A stretch of DNA of 34,642 nt from CAYFVR01 sp046541515. GTDB taxonomy: Bacteria > Desulfobacterota > Desulfobacteria > Desulfobacterales > Desulfococcaceae. The notes beneath the pieces are model-generated. The model searched no databases. It was not told the DNA's origin and saw only the letters and a list, made by a program, of their open reading frames with translations. A program made the position numbers and the translations under genes. Positions 32,502 to 34,642 of this stretch are shown here, piece by piece. The first letter of the stretch is position 1. Each line of letters opens with the position of its first letter. The stretch spans positions 1 through 34,642 of the forward strand of contig JBKHDD010000033.1 in NCBI GenBank assembly GCA_046541515.1, written 5' to 3'.

Positions 32502-33302
32502 TTACCGGGACGCCATTTCCGGCAGCCAGTCTTCCAGCCCGTAACGGGCCAGTATCTCCGCGAGTTCCCCGGTGCGCCGCATATCCGCCAGTCCCTCGGA
32601 AAGAATTTTGGCGAAATGGGATGCGTTTGGCCGGTTGGGGGAAAAGGCGATATAGAGGTTGTTTTCGCTGCCGTGGGTTCGGTCGTCGCCCGCCTCCTCA
32701 ATCCGATCCGCGACGCCCATGTCGCGACTGACATGCCGAAAGACCGCGTTGTCCTCCAACACGGTGTCGATCCGCCCGGCCAACAGCTTTCTAATGTTGT
32801 TTCGCAGGGCGTCGTTTCCGGCCACCAATTGAACCATCTTGGTCATGCGGTGCCGTTCAATGAAGTCATCCAGAAGGGGACCGTAGCCGTAGCCGAGAAT
32901 GACGCCCAACCGCCTCGAACGAAGGCTAGACGGACCGGAATACTGCCAGGTTTCCCCCTTGCGAACAAAAAAAGTGTTCCGGATCACTCCCAATTCCAGT
33001 TCCGGAAAGACAAAATCCGGAACCTCGTCTTTTCCCGCGCCGATGATGCCGTGAATGCGGCCTTCCTTGGCCATTTGGATGCTGCGGGCCCAATTAAGCG
33101 TATGGTATTCCACCGTATGTCCCGCCCGTTCGAAAATCCGCCTGGCCACATCGACCATATAGCCTTCCCGCTCGGTCCCTGGTTCGCAATTGTAGGGGCA
33201 CCAGGGGTCGGCCCGAAGCTGAATGTTTTCGGCGCTCGCTGGAATCGCGGTTTGCGAAATGACGGCCATGAGGGTCGCGAGGACCCAAAACCAGCGGTTC
33301 AT
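32502..33302 (-). CDS. Periplasmic solute-binding protein, family 3
   Basis: 266 aa. Signal peptide of about 24 residues (RWFWVLATLMAVISQTAIPA, cleavage near ASA-EN). The mature part shows SBP family 3 landmarks: LRADPWCPYNCEPGTEREGY, MVDVARRIFERAGHTVEYHT, GRIHGIIGAGKDE, and IRKLLAGRIDTVLEDNAVFR. Such proteins bind amino acids or similar small polar solutes. No ABC permease or ATPase is adjacent, so it may be an orphan SBP used for sensing. ATG 33302 has AAGGAA 6 nt upstream. It is divergent from dksA across a regulatory spacer containing a CRP-type site. Confidence 0.88.
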   Translation of the reverse strand: MNRWFWVLATLMAVISQTAIPASAENIQLRADPWCPYNCEPGTEREGYMVDVARRIFERAGHTVEYHTLNWARSIQMAKEGRIHGIIGAGKDEVPDFVFPELELGVIRNTFFVRKGETWQYSGPSSLRSRRLGVILGYGYGPLLDDFIERHRMTKMVQLVAGNDALRNNIRKLLAGRIDTVLEDNAVFRHVSRDMGVADRIEEAGDDRTHGSENNLYIAFSPNRPNASHFAKILSEGLADMRRTGELAEILARYGLEDWLPEMASR

Positions 33303-33388
33303 TTAGAATTCCTTTCCGTTTTTTTGTTCCGGCTTAAGGTTTCGATCGGCTTGCGCGTTTGGGAGGGAGAGTGCCACTTCGATGTTAA

Positions 33389-33396
33389 ATTATAAT
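33389..33396. promoter_or_regulatory. Near-palindromic -10 element ATTATAAT
   Basis: TATAAT reads on the plus strand at 33391-33396 and on the minus strand at 33389-33394. No good -35 is seen on either side, so an activator may be needed. It could serve the solute-binding gene leftward, dksA rightward, or both. Confidence 0.4.
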
Positions 33397-33403
33397 GAGT
33401 CCT

Positions 33404-33421
33404 TTGTGAGTTTCGTCACAA
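33404..33421. promoter_or_regulatory. Perfect CRP-type site TTGTGA-N6-TCACAA
   Basis: Positions 33404-33409 (TTGTGA) and 33416-33421 (TCACAA) form a perfect inverted repeat, with TGTGA and TCACA at the 6-nt spacing of CRP/FNR-superfamily sites that bind cAMP-CRP. It sits in the 299-nt spacer between the solute-binding gene and dksA. Relative to the minus-strand TATAAT, the site would centre near -30; relative to a possible plus-strand start near 33453 it would centre near -41. Which gene it controls is open. Confidence 0.6.
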
Positions 33422-33601
33422 TTTTTTCGGAGGAACAAATTTTTAACGAACTTTTAATGATTCCTTAATTCTTTCCAAACCGGACGGGGGTTTTATTTCG
33501 GCCGATCCGATTTGATCCCCTTCGGTCCGGTTCTTTGTCCAACTCGGATCGGCGGTTCGGATCGACCAACCAGAACCATTTCCTTCCCCAAGGAGGTTTT
33601 C

Positions 33602-34009
33602 ATGGCCTTCGCCCAACTCGCCGAGCCATTCCCCTTCGAATCCGAAGAACCCTACATGACCCCGGCCCATTTGGAATACTTTCGCGAAAAACTCCTCGAT
33701 CTCAAAGAGCGACTTCACCGCAAGCTGTCCGAGTTGACGCGGGAGCTTCAACACGGAGAGGACGCCGCCAACGAACTGCTGGACCGGGCGGAAAACGACC
33801 GGTTCCGAAGCAATATCGCGGAGGAATGCATTCGCTACCGCCGAATGGTGGAAGCCAGCGAAGCGGCTCTGGTCCGCATTGCCGACGGTTCTTTTGGCTA
33901 TTGCATGGAGACCGGCGAGGAAATCGGACTCCGCCGCCTGGAGGCGGTCCCCTACGCCGCCCTCTGCGTGCAGGCCCAGGAACGGCTGGAACGGGGCATT
34001 TCGCGATAA
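33602..34009 (+). CDS. dksA: DksA-family RNA polymerase regulator with two-Cys finger
   Basis: 135 aa. The N-terminal part has MTPAHLEYFREKLLDLKERL. The coiled coil tip ANELLDRAEND resembles the DxxDxA region that reaches into the RNA polymerase secondary channel. The C-terminal finger reads GSFGYCMETGEEIGLRRLEA and LCVQAQERLE: Cys101 and Cys122 remain, while the second and fourth ligands are Thr104 and Ala125, so ordinary four-Cys zinc binding is lost, as in DksA2-like proteins. Acts with ppGpp to tune transcription in stress. ATG 33602 has AAGGAGG 5 nt upstream. Divergent from the solute-binding gene. Confidence 0.9.
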   Translation: MAFAQLAEPFPFESEEPYMTPAHLEYFREKLLDLKERLHRKLSELTRELQHGEDAANELLDRAENDRFRSNIAEECIRYRRMVEASEAALVRIADGSFGYCMETGEEIGLRRLEAVPYAALCVQAQERLERGISR

Positions 34010-34438
34010 AAACAAGCAGTTTCGGCGCTGGTTCAGTTGAATGGAACGATCCATTATGCGGCGAGAAACCCGATCGTCGATTGGGAGCGGCGCTTGGGCG
34101 GGGTGAAACGGACCCTGACGGTCTAGGCTCCGCTCAACCGTTGCCTCCAACTCGCTGTCGAAGGCGACGAAGTTTGCGCGAAAGTCGGGAAGAACGGGCC
34201 TCCCGACGAATCTTTAGGCCGGACCGCGGTTCCCATGGACAGATTCAGCCGGTTCCTTTGGGAGCCGCGATCCGGTCGAAAAGATCCAAGCCGGTTTGGC
34301 GCCGACCGTGGAAAGATCCTCGCCGTTGAACCGGCCGATGTCCGCCACCGAGCGGAACATGATGGTCGTCGAGATCGGCAGTTCCACCGCCGGCCCGGGC
34401 AGGTCGAACCCTCCCCGCCGCGCCGATTTCAGTGACAA
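34010..34438. other. Spacer right of dksA, no convincing gene
   Basis: No supported gene. A minus-strand frame at 34214-34438 (FDLPGPAVELPISTTIMFRS) continues in frame directly after the stop of the partial gene at the window edge. Its only start is a TTG with AAGGA 9 nt upstream and its sequence is not family-like. Short plus-strand frames next to dksA also look spurious. Confidence 0.4.
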
Positions 34439-34642
34439 TCAGGAGATTCCTTTCCCAAACCGATCAATGCGTTGTTCGATGTCGGCGATGATTTCCCGAA
34501 GCGCCGATACGTCGGCATCTCCCAAGTGAGGCGCCAGTTGGTCCAGCAGAGATTCCATGTCCAGCGCTTCCCGATATCCATGCAGCAAGGTGGCGAGGTC
34601 GTTTTCGTACAGACCGACCCGGGCAAAGTTTCCCTGCCGGTA
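34439..34642 (-). CDS. Partial gene at the right edge (C-terminus only)
   Basis: The last 67 residues of a minus-strand gene that enters from beyond the window. The frame is open from the edge and ends at TGA 34441-34439. It reads YRQGNFARVGLYENDLATLL, HGYREALDMESLLDQLAPHL, then DVSALREIIADIEQRIDRF. Helical, charged and protein-like, with a composition distinct from shadow frames. I do not recognise the family from this tail. Confidence 0.55.
   Translation of the reverse strand, partial: YRQGNFARVGLYENDLATLLHGYREALDMESLLDQLAPHLGDADVSALREIIADIEQRIDRFGKGIS

Noticed and set aside
33443..34150. Minus-strand frame opposite dksA
   Set aside because: Antisense shadow of a clear DksA gene and it runs across the promoter region.

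Overview
The window is GC-rich bacterial chromosome, densely packed and with many GTG/TTG starts. The gene content (two small amphi-Trp proteins, an AF1514-family protein, PIN-PhoH, DksA with a reduced zinc finger, an EAL-GGDEF remnant, a CHASE2 cyclase) fits a Gram-negative, Desulfobacterota-like lineage. That placement is inference: no rRNA or other phylogenetic marker is present. I see no tRNA, rRNA, CRISPR array, insertion sequence or prophage. Several genes carry single-base frameshifts (radical SAM protein, Ogt, HepT, a small ORF beside mntA), so either the assembly has indel errors or this segment carries real decay.

Layout. 1-5.7 kb: a frameshifted BioB-like radical SAM gene and a VanZ-LamG membrane protein on the minus strand, divergent from PIN-PhoH, then a minus-strand pair (coiled-coil/PAS protein, class 3 lipase). 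6.2-7.6 kb: a plus-strand stress-like block, with an acidic-tailed coiled-coil protein under a promoter/operator, then two paralogous amphi-Trp genes separated by a terminator. 7.6-10.4 kb: a decayed EAL-GGDEF gene, a MarR regulator followed by a broken ogt whose active-site Cys is Arg, and a lower-GC orphan gene. 10.6-14.2 kb: a minus-strand operon of SH3-like exported protein, Tat-type M48 lipoprotein protease and CHASE2 adenylate cyclase.

14.4-21.6 kb is one minus-strand co-directional array: chemoreceptor, SprT/DUF2786 protein, small ORF plus MntA/HepT toxin-antitoxin pair, sulfotransferase, GT4 glycosyltransferase, DUF2334 deacetylase-like protein and DUF3592 membrane protein, closed by an intrinsic terminator. 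The last four genes are translationally coupled or nearly so and probably build or modify an envelope glycoconjugate. 21.8-26.3 kb is the most unusual locus: a plus-strand, translationally coupled trio of an unrecognised 810-aa protein, a phosphatidylserine decarboxylase-family enzyme and an Lgt-like membrane protein, suggesting an undescribed phospholipid or lipid-modification pathway.

26.7-34.6 kb: a stand-alone AAA-type ATPase with a PD-(D/E)XK-like C-terminus, a minus-strand YtxH / single-TM / AI-2E-transporter group, an AF1514 protein, a hotdog thioesterase coupled to a cyclase-family hydrolase, and a periplasmic solute-binding protein divergent from dksA. The spacer between the last two holds a perfect CRP-type palindrome, notable because the window also encodes an adenylate cyclase. 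The right edge cuts through a minus-strand gene that I cannot name.
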